Below are positions 16,449-24,202 of a stretch of 25,525 nucleotides of DNA, one piece after another. The stretch spans positions 1 through 25,525 of the forward strand of contig CALBOC010000253.1 of assembly GCA_937896705.1 (NCBI GenBank), given 5' to 3'. The translations under genes and the position numbers were made by a program. This DNA is from an uncultured Micrococcaceae bacterium. Lineage in GTDB: Bacteria; Actinomycetota; Actinomycetes; Actinomycetales; Micrococcaceae. Below the pieces are notes generated by a model. That model saw only the letters and a program-made list of their open reading frames with translations, ran no database searches and was not told the origin of the DNA. Position 1 is the stretch's first letter; every line of letters begins with the position of its first letter.

Positions 16449-17471
16449 GTGAGTTCTAATGCGGTTTCAATTCATCACAACGCAGCATTACTTTCTGTGG
16501 TAGAGGTGACCGCTCCGGTCGAAGTCACCTCTGACATGATCGATGAGCGACTTGCAGCCGTTCTGAAACGTTTGCGACTGCCCACACGACTTCTGCAGCG
16601 AGTCGCTGGCGTGAAGGCTCGTCGGATGTGGGAATCCCCAGAAGATTACCTTGCCGGTGCAGCCCAAGCTGGCGTCAAAGCACTGGCCGAAGCTGGTATC
16701 ACGCCAGATGCTGTCGGGCTGCTCATCAATACTTCCGTGACGCGTTCACAACTGGAACCAGCCGTCTCTGTGCGGATCCACGACATGATGGGCCTGGCCC
16801 CCTCCGCAACGAATTTCGACATCACGAATGCCTGTCTGGGTTTTGTCAACGGGATGGATCTGGCCGCGACGCTGATTGATGCCGGCCAAATTGATTACGC
16901 GGTCGTCGTTGCCGGCGAGGATGCAAACAACCTGCAAGAGGCAACCCTGGCCAATCTTCTTTCGGACCACACCACGCGTGACAACTTCATGGGACAATTT
17001 GCTTCTTTGACCTTGGGATCTGGAGCGGCAGCAGCAGTTCTAGGCCGGGCGGATCGCCACCCCGAAGGCCACCGAATCCTTCGAGGAGTGACCCGTGCAG
17101 GAACTCAGCACAACGAGTTGTGCCAGGGTGGTCGGGATGGGATATTCACCGACTCCGGAGCGCTCTTGGAAAATGGGCTCGAGTTAGTGATGGACGCCTG
17201 GAACGACACGCCCATCGAGTGGGATTGGGCCAACATGGACCGCTACATCACCCATCAGGTGTCTCAGATGCACACCGATGCGATCATCGAGTCGGCCGGT
17301 ATTGAACGTGAAAAGATCCCAACAACCTTCCCGCAGCTCGGTAACATTGGTCCAGCTGCGTTGCCCATCACCTTAGCCAGGGAATTGGATACGCTCAAAG
17401 TTGGTGATCGAGTCCTAACCATGGGTGTGGGATCCGGTCTAAATGTTGCAATGCTAGAAATAGAGTGGTGA
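16449..17471 (+). CDS. oleA: OleA, acyl-CoA head-to-head condensing enzyme (thiolase superfamily)
   Basis: 340 residues. OleA performs a non-decarboxylative Claisen condensation of two fatty acyl-CoAs to a 2-alkyl-3-ketoacid, the first step of long-chain olefin synthesis. The catalytic set is complete: Cys129 in NACLGFVNG, His269 in YITHQVSQ, Asn299 in QLGNIGPAA and the OleA-specific base Glu103 in QLEPAVSVR. Spacing between these residues agrees with characterised OleA to within two residues. The chosen GTG at 16449 follows GGACAGG and gives the family N-terminus; an upstream in-frame GTG at 16419 adds ten residues without similarity. oleBC follows after 7 bp. Housekeeping FabH lacks the Glu in this context, so ketoacyl-ACP synthase III is the less likely reading. 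Confidence 0.92.
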   Translation: MSSNAVSIHHNAALLSVVEVTAPVEVTSDMIDERLAAVLKRLRLPTRLLQRVAGVKARRMWESPEDYLAGAAQAGVKALAEAGITPDAVGLLINTSVTRSQLEPAVSVRIHDMMGLAPSATNFDITNACLGFVNGMDLAATLIDAGQIDYAVVVAGEDANNLQEATLANLLSDHTTRDNFMGQFASLTLGSGAAAAVLGRADRHPEGHRILRGVTRAGTQHNELCQGGRDGIFTDSGALLENGLELVMDAWNDTPIEWDWANMDRYITHQVSQMHTDAIIESAGIEREKIPTTFPQLGNIGPAALPITLARELDTLKVGDRVLTMGVGSGLNVAMLEIEW

Positions 17472-17478
17472 ACCCCTT

Positions 17479-20277
17479 TTGCTGATCTCTCCCAAACCGG
17501 CACATCTTCCACAGTCCATCATTGACCTTGAACAGCTGCCGGGGTGGGACTCCCGTTGGTCGAGACTGATCGATGTCGACACCATTGATGGCACCCGACA
17601 GTTCCATGTGCTCGACAACGGCCCGGTACTGGCCGAGCTTGGGATCCCGGCGGAGAATGTCGACGCTATTATCGTTGCTGTCCACGGCAACCCCACGTGG
17701 TCTTATTTGTGGCGTCGCGTCGCGCAAGCAGGTATAGACGCCGCGCAGGGCAAACTAGACCTCGGACCGGGTGCTGGTCGAGCTCCGATTGTTCGGGTGA
17801 TTGCACCAGATCAGCTCGACATGGGATTTTCGGAACGTCTGACCCACGACACGTGGCCAACCGCCGGACAAACTCCCACCACGTATCGCACCCTTGAACA
17901 GCGGCTCGCCGACCTCGATGCACTTCTTGGCACCATGCTCACGGGATCTGATCTCCCGCCGATCTATACGCTGGGCCACGACTGGGGTGGGATCGTGTCG
18001 CTGGGATGGGCTACAGACAACGAACTACGAACAGCCGGTTCCGGGTTGCATCCTGCCGGTATGATCGCGTTGAATACCGCTGTTTGGCATGACGAAGCCG
18101 ACCCAATTCCGGCCCCCTTGCAAGCCGCGCTCGCCGGTCCCCTACTTGGCGGCTCGACGATCGCCACCCCGGCATTTTTAAACACCACGTTGGCTCTAGG
18201 ACAACCCGCATTGTCTGATGCAGTGAAATCGGCCTACAAGCTTCCATATCAAGAACGTCACCAGCGCGGTGGGATTGGTGGTTTCGTTGCTGACATCCCC
18301 GCCGCTGGAGGGCACCGGTCTCGTGCGGCGCTTCGCGCAGTGGCACAGAACCTCGCCAAAACCCAGACGCCGGCACTATTACTGTGGGGCGCGAAAGACC
18401 CCGTCTTTGTGGATCGATATCAACATGATTTGCTATCACGGATCCCACACGTTGATATCCATCGATATAACACCGCAGGACATCTAATCGCCGAAGACCG
18501 TGACATCGTAGAACCGATATTTGGCTGGCTTCAGCAACAGCTCGACGATCACGAGCCACCTGCACCAGATGTTTCTGCAACTCGCGGTTCAAACGCTGTC
18601 GGCGACTACACTCCTCTGTGGTCGTTTTTGGACCAGTGGAGCACATCCGACGACAAAGCCATGGTCGATATGACCGTCACTGATCGTCACGGGGACCCCT
18701 TCGCGATCTCCTGGCGGCAACTGTCTTCGATCGTCGATGCCATGGCCGTCGGATTGCGCGAAGCCGGGATGCGTCCCGGCGACCGCGTTTCGATGTTGGT
18801 CGAGCCGGGCCGAGACCTCACCGCCGCACTCTATGCTGTGCTTCGAGTCGGCGGCGTAGCAGTGGTCACCGATGCCGGATTAGGCCTGGACGGCATGACC
18901 AGGGCGATCAGATCCGCGGCCCCGCAGTGGGTCATCGGCGAAACCCCAGGCCTGACATTAGCCCGCGCAGCTAACCTGCCGGGCAAGCGACTCAGTATGC
19001 GTAGCATGGACCCCGTGGCACATCGCCTGCTGGGATTGACCGGATCCATGTATCGGTTCGCCACACAATACGCCGGGCAGCGGTTCACGGCCACCTTGGC
19101 CCATCCAGACCCAAAGCCACAAGCAGATGCCGCTGTGCTCTTTACCTCCGGATCAACCGGGCCAGCAAAGGGCGTCCGCTACACCCATCAGAAGCTCTCG
19201 GCGTTGACGCAACGGCTGCAAACCACCCTCAAGGTCACACCAGGATCGAGCCTGCTTGCTGGATTCGCACCATTTGCGCTGCTGGGCCCGGCCATCGGGG
19301 CGACGTCGGTGACCCCGAGAATGTCGGTTACCAAACCCGCAACGCTAACCGCCACCGCGCTTGCCGATGCAGCCATTGCCGGAGATGCCACGATGGTGTT
19401 TGCCTCCCCTGCGGCCTTACGCAATGTGGTCGATACCGCCAACGAACTCAACGGTCTTCAACGTCTCGCCTTGCAACGAGTTTCCATGTTGCTCTCGGCA
19501 GGAGCACCGGTGCCAGTCAACCTCATGGACGACGTGTTAGAGCTCGTGCCCAATGCAGAATTCCACTCGCCCTACGGGATGACCGAATCGCTGCTGATCT
19601 CCGATATTGACCACCACACCCAACACGAGATCGCTACACAGCCGGACCGTGGCGTCTGTGTCGGCAAGCCCCTTGACGTGGTCCGCGTCGCCATGGCACC
19701 CCTGGATTTCTACGGTCGGGCCGCAGATGAATTAGTAGAAGGCGATGCAGCCGTGGGCAAACTGTCCGAGATCGTCATCTCAACTCCACATATGTTGGCC
19801 GGATACGACAAGCTATATAACACAAATCGGCAAACTCGGGTTGATACGCGGGATGGATTGCAGTGGCATCGTACCGGAGATATTGGCCACTTTGATGCCG
19901 AAGGCAGACTCTGGATCGAAGGCCGAACCCACCACATCGTGACACCACCGACCGGTGTACTTGGGCCAGGCGGTCCTGAAGACGATATACAACGGCTCCC
20001 GGCGCTCAATCGAGTCGCTATCGTCGGAGTCGGACCCGTGGGAACCCAAGCTATTGTGGCCGTGGTTGAACCACACGATGCCACGATCAAACCCGGCTTA
20101 GCTCCGACCGAGCTCACCGACGCAGTCCGCGCTGCCACGGATGTCGACATCGCCGCGGTCCTGGTCACTGACCATGTCCCGGTCGATATTCGCCATAACT
20201 CCAAAATCAACCGTCCGGTCCTGGCGCAGTGGGCTGCACAGGTGCTGGCCGGAGAAAAGGTAACCACCGTAGCATGA
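17479..20277 (+). CDS. oleBC: OleBC fusion: beta-lactone decarboxylase and beta-lactone synthetase
   Basis: 932 residues. The N-terminal OleB domain (about 1-360) is a haloalkane-dehalogenase-like alpha/beta hydrolase, with HGNPTWSYLWR (70-80), nucleophile Asp168 in GHDWGG and His335 in AGHLIAED. It converts a cis-beta-lactone to the cis-alkene and CO2. The C-terminal OleC domain (about 375-930) is an AMP-forming-ligase relative with FTSGSTGPAKG (555-565), YGMTES (699-704), HRTGDIG (797-803) and Lys909 in HNSKINRP. It uses ATP to close a beta-hydroxyacid to the beta-lactone. The B-C fusion is the actinobacterial form; many other bacteria have two genes. TTG at 17479 is the best start, with a weak GGTGA before it. 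The stop overlaps the oleD ATG (ATGA). Confidence 0.92.
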   Translation: MLISPKPAHLPQSIIDLEQLPGWDSRWSRLIDVDTIDGTRQFHVLDNGPVLAELGIPAENVDAIIVAVHGNPTWSYLWRRVAQAGIDAAQGKLDLGPGAGRAPIVRVIAPDQLDMGFSERLTHDTWPTAGQTPTTYRTLEQRLADLDALLGTMLTGSDLPPIYTLGHDWGGIVSLGWATDNELRTAGSGLHPAGMIALNTAVWHDEADPIPAPLQAALAGPLLGGSTIATPAFLNTTLALGQPALSDAVKSAYKLPYQERHQRGGIGGFVADIPAAGGHRSRAALRAVAQNLAKTQTPALLLWGAKDPVFVDRYQHDLLSRIPHVDIHRYNTAGHLIAEDRDIVEPIFGWLQQQLDDHEPPAPDVSATRGSNAVGDYTPLWSFLDQWSTSDDKAMVDMTVTDRHGDPFAISWRQLSSIVDAMAVGLREAGMRPGDRVSMLVEPGRDLTAALYAVLRVGGVAVVTDAGLGLDGMTRAIRSAAPQWVIGETPGLTLARAANLPGKRLSMRSMDPVAHRLLGLTGSMYRFATQYAGQRFTATLAHPDPKPQADAAVLFTSGSTGPAKGVRYTHQKLSALTQRLQTTLKVTPGSSLLAGFAPFALLGPAIGATSVTPRMSVTKPATLTATALADAAIAGDATMVFASPAALRNVVDTANELNGLQRLALQRVSMLLSAGAPVPVNLMDDVLELVPNAEFHSPYGMTESLLISDIDHHTQHEIATQPDRGVCVGKPLDVVRVAMAPLDFYGRAADELVEGDAAVGKLSEIVISTPHMLAGYDKLYNTNRQTRVDTRDGLQWHRTGDIGHFDAEGRLWIEGRTHHIVTPPTGVLGPGGPEDDIQRLPALNRVAIVGVGPVGTQAIVAVVEPHDATIKPGLAPTELTDAVRAATDVDIAAVLVTDHVPVDIRHNSKINRPVLAQWAAQVLAGEKVTTVA

Positions 20278-21293
20278 CCGTTTCACCCACCATCGCTAAA
20301 TACCACACCGGGGATTATTCCGGACACCGAGTCCTGGTGACCGGTGCCTCCGGGGTGCTCGGATCTGGTGTAGCTCAAGCCCTCACGTCAGCTGGGGCAG
20401 CGGTAACCGTCCTGCAACGCTCCCCCGCAGGTATAGCCGGTGTTCATGAAGTCCAAGGCTCCATCACGGACCCAAGCGCGGTGGCGGCTGCCGTCAGCGG
20501 GGTAGATTCCGTTATTCATATCGCCGCGAAAGTGTCCGTCTCGGGGCCACTGGCCGAGTACGAGCAGGTCAATGTAGAAGGCACCCGGCTGCTCTTGGAA
20601 GCCGCCCAGGATGCTGGCGTACAACGCTGGGTCCATATCTCTTCGCCATCGGTTGCTCACAGTGGGTCATCCATCATGGGTGCCGGTGCAGAACCAGCCA
20701 ACCCTACTACCGCACGCGGCCACTATGCGGCTACCAAAGCCGCCGGCGAGCTTCTGGCACTGGCAGCAGATGCGCCTGATTTTCGGGTGCTCGCCCTGCG
20801 GCCGCATCTGATGTGGGGGCCAGGTGATACGCAACTGACCGAGCGTATTATTGATCGAGCCAAACAACATCGTCTCCCGCTGCTTGATGGGGGCACAGCT
20901 TTGGTCGATACATTATTTTCCGTCAATGCGGTCGAGGCGATCGTCGCTGGCTTGACCGCAGTCGATACAGTCCATGGTGAGGCATTAGTCCTGACGAATG
21001 GTCAACCTCGACCCATCGGCGAGATGATACGACGTATCGCTGTGGCCGGTGGCGCCCAGGAGCCCACATTAAACCTGCCGTCAGGACTTGCCAAGGCCGC
21101 CGGGTCTCTCATCGAAAGATTCTGGGACGCTGAAAAACGTGGCGACGAACCGCCCATTACCCGCTTCCTCGCTGAGCAAATGTCGACGGCACACTGGTTC
21201 GATCAACGCAGAACCCAAGACGTGCTGCAGTGGCGACCTAGGATCTCACTGGAGCAAGGCTTCGAACTGACGCGACAGTACTACAACCCTTAG
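20274..21293 (+). CDS. oleD: OleD, NADPH-dependent 2-alkyl-3-ketoacid reductase
   Basis: 339 residues. This extended short-chain dehydrogenase (3-beta-HSD-like) reduces the OleA product to 2-alkyl-3-hydroxyacid, the OleC substrate. It has the nucleotide-binding motif VTGASGVLGSG (22-32), catalytic serine in HISSPS (Ser123/124) and the YAATK motif (Tyr151, Lys155). The ATG at 20274 overlaps the oleBC stop; an upstream GTG at 20229 only adds residues read from inside oleBC. AAAAGG precedes the ATG by 13 nt, and coupling probably matters more. Although last in the cluster, OleD acts second in the pathway. Its stop overlaps that of convergent parE by 4 bp. Confidence 0.91.
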   Translation: MTVSPTIAKYHTGDYSGHRVLVTGASGVLGSGVAQALTSAGAAVTVLQRSPAGIAGVHEVQGSITDPSAVAAAVSGVDSVIHIAAKVSVSGPLAEYEQVNVEGTRLLLEAAQDAGVQRWVHISSPSVAHSGSSIMGAGAEPANPTTARGHYAATKAAGELLALAADAPDFRVLALRPHLMWGPGDTQLTERIIDRAKQHRLPLLDGGTALVDTLFSVNAVEAIVAGLTAVDTVHGEALVLTNGQPRPIGEMIRRIAVAGGAQEPTLNLPSGLAKAAGSLIERFWDAEKRGDEPPITRFLAEQMSTAHWFDQRRTQDVLQWRPRISLEQGFELTRQYYNP

Positions 21294-23395
21294 GCGTCGA
21301 TCTCGTCGCGATCAAGCTCCTCAGCACCCGAAATAATGAAATCACGACGCGGTGCGACATGACGTCCCATTAAGAGTTCAAAGATCTCTTCGGCTTTTTC
21401 AGTTTCTTCGATTTTTACTCGACGCAGCATTCGGTATCTCGGGTCCATCGTGGTTTCAGATAACTGGTCCGCATCCATCTCGCCCAACCCTTTATAGCGT
21501 TGGATGGGCTCTTTGATTTTACGGTCTTCTGCCGCTAATCGCTCCACTAATTGGTGCAGCTCTTGCTCAGAGTAGGTGTAAATCACTTCGTTTGGTTTCG
21601 ACCCCGGATTGATGACTTCCACCCGATGCAATGGTGGCACGGCTGCGTAGACTCGACCGGCTTCTACCATCGGGCGCATATAGCGGAAAAACAAGGTGAG
21701 CAATAAGGTTCGAATATGGGCGCCATCCACATCGGCGTCAGTCATCAGGATCACTTTGCCGTACCGGGCCTCCGAAAGATCGAAGCTACGTCCCGAGCCG
21801 CCACCAACCACTTGGATGAGAGCAGAGGACTCGGCATTATTGAGCATCTCCCCGACAGAAGCTTTCTGCACGTTGAGGATTTTGCCTCTGATCGGTAATA
21901 GTGCTTGGTAATCCGAAGACCGCGCGAGCTTTGCAGTACCTAGTGCTGAATCACCTTCAACAATGAACAACTCGGTGTTTTCTACCTCGTTGGATCGACA
22001 GTCAGCTAATTTTGCTGGCAAAGAGGAGGTTTCCAGAGCTGTTTTGCGTCGCTGGTTCTCTTTTGCGGTTCGTGCCATAATGCGTGACTTCATTTCAGCC
22101 ACGACTTTTTCTAATAACGCATCGACTTGTTGTTTCTCGGCGCGCTTTCGGGACTGAAGGATCTCGGTTAATCGATCCCCCACGATCTTTGACACGATCT
22201 GTCGCGCCGCAGGTGTACCAAGTACCTCTTTGGTCTGGCCTTCGAACTGCGGTTCAGCAAGTCGTACCGTCACGATAGCTGTTAGTCCGGCTAAAATATC
22301 GTCTTTTTCCACGCGGTCATTCCCAGCCTTGAGCCGCCGCGCGTTGCTTTCGACCGCCTTGCGGAAGACGCGTGTGAGGGCTTGCTCAAACCCCGTGTTG
22401 TGCGAACCACCCTTTGGTGTGGCGATGATGTTCACGAAGCTGCGAATCTTTGTGTCATACCCGACATCCCAGCGCAGCGCGACGTCCACCTCGCAGGTGC
22501 GCTCGACATCTTGCATGTGTGCCTGTCCGGAACTGTTCAAGACCGGCACTCGCTCGGTGAAATTACCTTCGCCATGTAAGCGCCACACATCGGTCACCGG
22601 GTTCAGCTGCGATAAATGTTCAACGAATTCCGCGATCCCGCCATCAAATTGGAAGACCTCTTCGTGCGTCCCATGTTCGCCTGCGGTGCCGACCATACGT
22701 CGCTCATCCCGCACCGTAATACGCAGCCCCGGGATCAAAAACGCGGTTTGGCGGGCGCGTTGCTGGAGCTCTTCATAGAGAAAGGTCGCTTCGGGAGTGA
22801 AAATCTGAGTATCGGCCCAATACCGGACTTTCGTACCGGTGAGACCTCGTTTGGCTTTTCCGACGACAGCGACTTCATCCCCAGGCTGTTGGGCAGTGAA
22901 GTCCGCGGCCGGGTGCGGCTTTCCATGATCAGAAAACTGACCGGGCTTGCCACGCTGGAAACTCAACTGATGAACTTTTCCGCCGCGTATGACCTGTACG
23001 TCAAGTCGCGCCGATAACGCGTTCACGACTGCGGCACCTACACCATGAAGCCCACCGGCGGCCGCATATGAGTCAGAGCTAAATTTGCCACCGGCGTGAA
23101 GTTTGGTGAAGACCACTTCTACACCAGATAAACCGGTGCGAGGTTCAATATCGACCGGGATGCCACGGCCGTTATCTTCGACTTCCACGGATCCGTCAGC
23201 AAATAAGGTGATCTCAATCGACTGACCATACCCCGCCAGGGCTTCATCCACCGAGTTATCGATGATCTCCCACAAACAATGCATGAGCCCCCGGGAGTCG
23301 GTCGACCCAATGTACATGCCGGGGCGCTTGCGAACGGCTTCTAGACCTTCTAAAACAGAGAGGTTGCGTGCGCTGTACTCGGATGTTGTGACCAC
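21290..23395 (-). CDS. parE: DNA topoisomerase IV subunit B (ATPase subunit)
   Basis: 701 residues from the chosen GTG. This is the ATP-driven partner of ParC. The GHKL ATPase has EIIDNSVDEAL (catalytic Glu43, Asn47), EDNGRGIP and GGLHGVGAAVVNALS; the transducer has the QTKEVLG lysine loop; the TOPRIM domain has FIVEGDSALGTAK and MTDADVDGAHIRTLLL. EGDSALG, in place of EGDSAGG, is as I recall usual for actinobacterial ParE. GTG at 23395 gives MVTTSEYSARNLSVLEG, like relatives, with GAAAGGG 11 nt upstream. In-frame ATGs at 23464 and 23455 would add 23 or 20 residues and are possible if the transcript is leaderless. Housekeeping gyrB is expected elsewhere near dnaA. Confidence 0.9.
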   Translation of the reverse strand: MVTTSEYSARNLSVLEGLEAVRKRPGMYIGSTDSRGLMHCLWEIIDNSVDEALAGYGQSIEITLFADGSVEVEDNGRGIPVDIEPRTGLSGVEVVFTKLHAGGKFSSDSYAAAGGLHGVGAAVVNALSARLDVQVIRGGKVHQLSFQRGKPGQFSDHGKPHPAADFTAQQPGDEVAVVGKAKRGLTGTKVRYWADTQIFTPEATFLYEELQQRARQTAFLIPGLRITVRDERRMVGTAGEHGTHEEVFQFDGGIAEFVEHLSQLNPVTDVWRLHGEGNFTERVPVLNSSGQAHMQDVERTCEVDVALRWDVGYDTKIRSFVNIIATPKGGSHNTGFEQALTRVFRKAVESNARRLKAGNDRVEKDDILAGLTAIVTVRLAEPQFEGQTKEVLGTPAARQIVSKIVGDRLTEILQSRKRAEKQQVDALLEKVVAEMKSRIMARTAKENQRRKTALETSSLPAKLADCRSNEVENTELFIVEGDSALGTAKLARSSDYQALLPIRGKILNVQKASVGEMLNNAESSALIQVVGGGSGRSFDLSEARYGKVILMTDADVDGAHIRTLLLTLFFRYMRPMVEAGRVYAAVPPLHRVEVINPGSKPNEVIYTYSEQELHQLVERLAAEDRKIKEPIQRYKGLGEMDADQLSETTMDPRYRMLRRVKIEETEKAEEIFELLMGRHVAPRRDFIISGAEELDRDEIDA

Positions 23396-23481
23396 GTGGT
23401 GATTGACCCTTTCGGAGGCTGTCAGGCTGGCACTGCATTGTCGGCTGGATCGCATAATGTTCATGTGCCGTTTACGATTCG

Positions 23482-23509
23482 ATTATCCCTAGTAAGGATA
23501 ACGGGTGAA
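23482..23509 (-). promoter_or_regulatory. Predicted parE promoter
   Basis: On the minus strand a -35 box TTCACC (23504-23509) and a -10 box GATAAT (23482-23487) are separated by 16 bp. Transcription would start near 23475, giving about 80 nt of leader to the chosen GTG or about 10 nt to the ATG at 23464. Confidence 0.45.
23483..23501. repeat. Palindrome overlapping the parE promoter
   Basis: TTATCC-N7-GGATAA is a perfect 6-bp inverted repeat. It spans the -10 box and most of the spacer of the predicted parE promoter, where a bound repressor would block RNA polymerase. The regulator is unknown. Confidence 0.45.
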
Positions 23510-23641
23510 TTGCTGTAGTGTACGATTTTGGCTCTGTCTTGAACTATAAGCCGAATCGAGTGGGGCATGCTTTCGCCGCTCGCGTATGGCGTTCACCAGA
23601 TCTTTGCGAAACCACAAGGAACTGGCAATATAGACCCACTT

Positions 23642-23659
23642 GGTCATGCATGCATGACC
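23642..23659. repeat. 18-bp perfect palindrome
   Basis: GGTCATGCATGCATGACC reads identically on both strands with no central spacer. It lies about 160 bp before the zinc-ribbon gene and about 155 bp beyond the predicted parE promoter. The uninterrupted symmetry suggests a protein-binding site; its ligand is unknown. Confidence 0.55.
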
Positions 23660-23806
23660 GTATTGCATAGTGAGGCTACGCTTTGTTCGCCGGTGGCTAG
23701 GTCAGCATCTTCGGGCATAAACCAACTATTTGGTGCGTTGTTCTACACAGCAATGAAATAACCTGTCAGGATGGAAGGACCAACCTTACAGAGTTTGGAC
23801 CACAAA

Positions 23807-23814
23807 TTAGGAGG
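23807..23814 (+). promoter_or_regulatory. Shine-Dalgarno deciding the zinc-ribbon gene start
   Basis: TTAGGAGG stands 4 nt before the ATG at 23819. It selects this start over the in-frame ATG at 23771, which has no comparable site. Confidence 0.65.
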
Positions 23815-23818
23815 CCCA

Positions 23819-24040
23819 ATGTCCACGGCAACTAGTCTTGAGCAACCTACCCTCAACGCCGCCGATCGTTGCGACCGTTGCGGAGCCCAAGCTTACGTTC
23901 GTGCAGTACTACCATCGGGTGGCCAACTGTACTTCTGTGCTCACCATGCGCGCCAGGTTGAAGAGAGCCTTCGTCCACAAGCCGCCATGTGGCAGGATGA
24001 GACCAATCGTCTCGAGGAAGAACGTTCTGCAAGCTTATAA
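23819..24040 (+). CDS. Small zinc-ribbon protein, DUF7455 type
   Basis: 73 residues. Function is unknown. It is an actinobacterial family typically encoded beside the principal sigma factor gene. The N-terminus is short and polar. DRCDRCGAQAYVRA provides one Cys-x2-Cys pair and FCAHHARQVE a Cys-x2-His pair, together a likely single zinc site. A charged C-terminal helix ends in NRLEEERSASL. No membrane segment is present. The ATG at 23819 has a near-perfect Shine-Dalgarno; the longer frame from 23771 adds 16 residues without family similarity. The gene stands alone between the parE control region and a strong terminator. A DNA- or RNA-binding role would be a guess. Confidence 0.82.
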   Translation: MSTATSLEQPTLNAADRCDRCGAQAYVRAVLPSGGQLYFCAHHARQVEESLRPQAAMWQDETNRLEEERSASL

Positions 24041-24088
24041 CCGATGCTGTGAAGTTTCGGACTGAATAACAACATAATTGCGTCAATG

Positions 24089-24131
24089 AAAATCCGGGTC
24101 GTCTCCACAGAGGAAACGACCCGGATTTTTT
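24089..24131. terminator. Bidirectional intrinsic terminator
   Basis: AAAATCCGGGTCGT (24089-24102) and ACGACCCGGATTTT (24116-24129) form a perfect 14-bp stem with a 13-nt loop. TT follows, making a T-run for plus-strand transcripts, and the A-run on the other side supplies a T-run for the minus strand. It ends the zinc-ribbon transcript and can also stop read-through from sigA. Confidence 0.88.
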
Positions 24132-24155
24132 GATGCCCCCAACAGAGGCTGCAAA

Positions 24156-24183
24156 GACAGCCAGCTTGTAGAAGCTGGCTGTC
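24156..24183 (-). terminator. Hairpin terminator of the sigma factor gene
   Basis: GACAGCCAGCTT-N4-AAGCTGGCTGTC is a perfect 12-bp stem with a 4-nt loop, 19 bp beyond the sigA stop. On the minus strand only TTT follows the stem, so termination may depend partly on the second hairpin at 24089-24131. Confidence 0.75.
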
Positions 24184-24202
24184 CTTAGCGAATTATGTCG
24201 GT

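Larger units (their letters stand above)
23396..23818. other. Non-coding divergent region between parE and the zinc-ribbon gene
   Basis: About 420 bp. It contains the predicted parE promoter with an overlapping palindrome (23482-23509), an 18-bp perfect palindrome (23642-23659) and the leader of the zinc-ribbon gene. A 64-codon frame at 23567-23761 lacks a Shine-Dalgarno and any recognisable domain. No tRNA or known riboswitch is recognised, but a small RNA could be encoded here. Confidence 0.6.

Noticed and set aside
16449..17471. Housekeeping FabH (ketoacyl-ACP synthase III) as identity of oleA
   Set aside because: The OleA-specific Glu base is in place, catalytic spacing matches OleA, and oleBC and oleD follow directly.
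23567..23761. 64-codon plus-strand open frame in the parE upstream region
   Set aside because: No ribosome site, no recognisable domain, and it contains the 18-bp palindrome; chance frame most likely.
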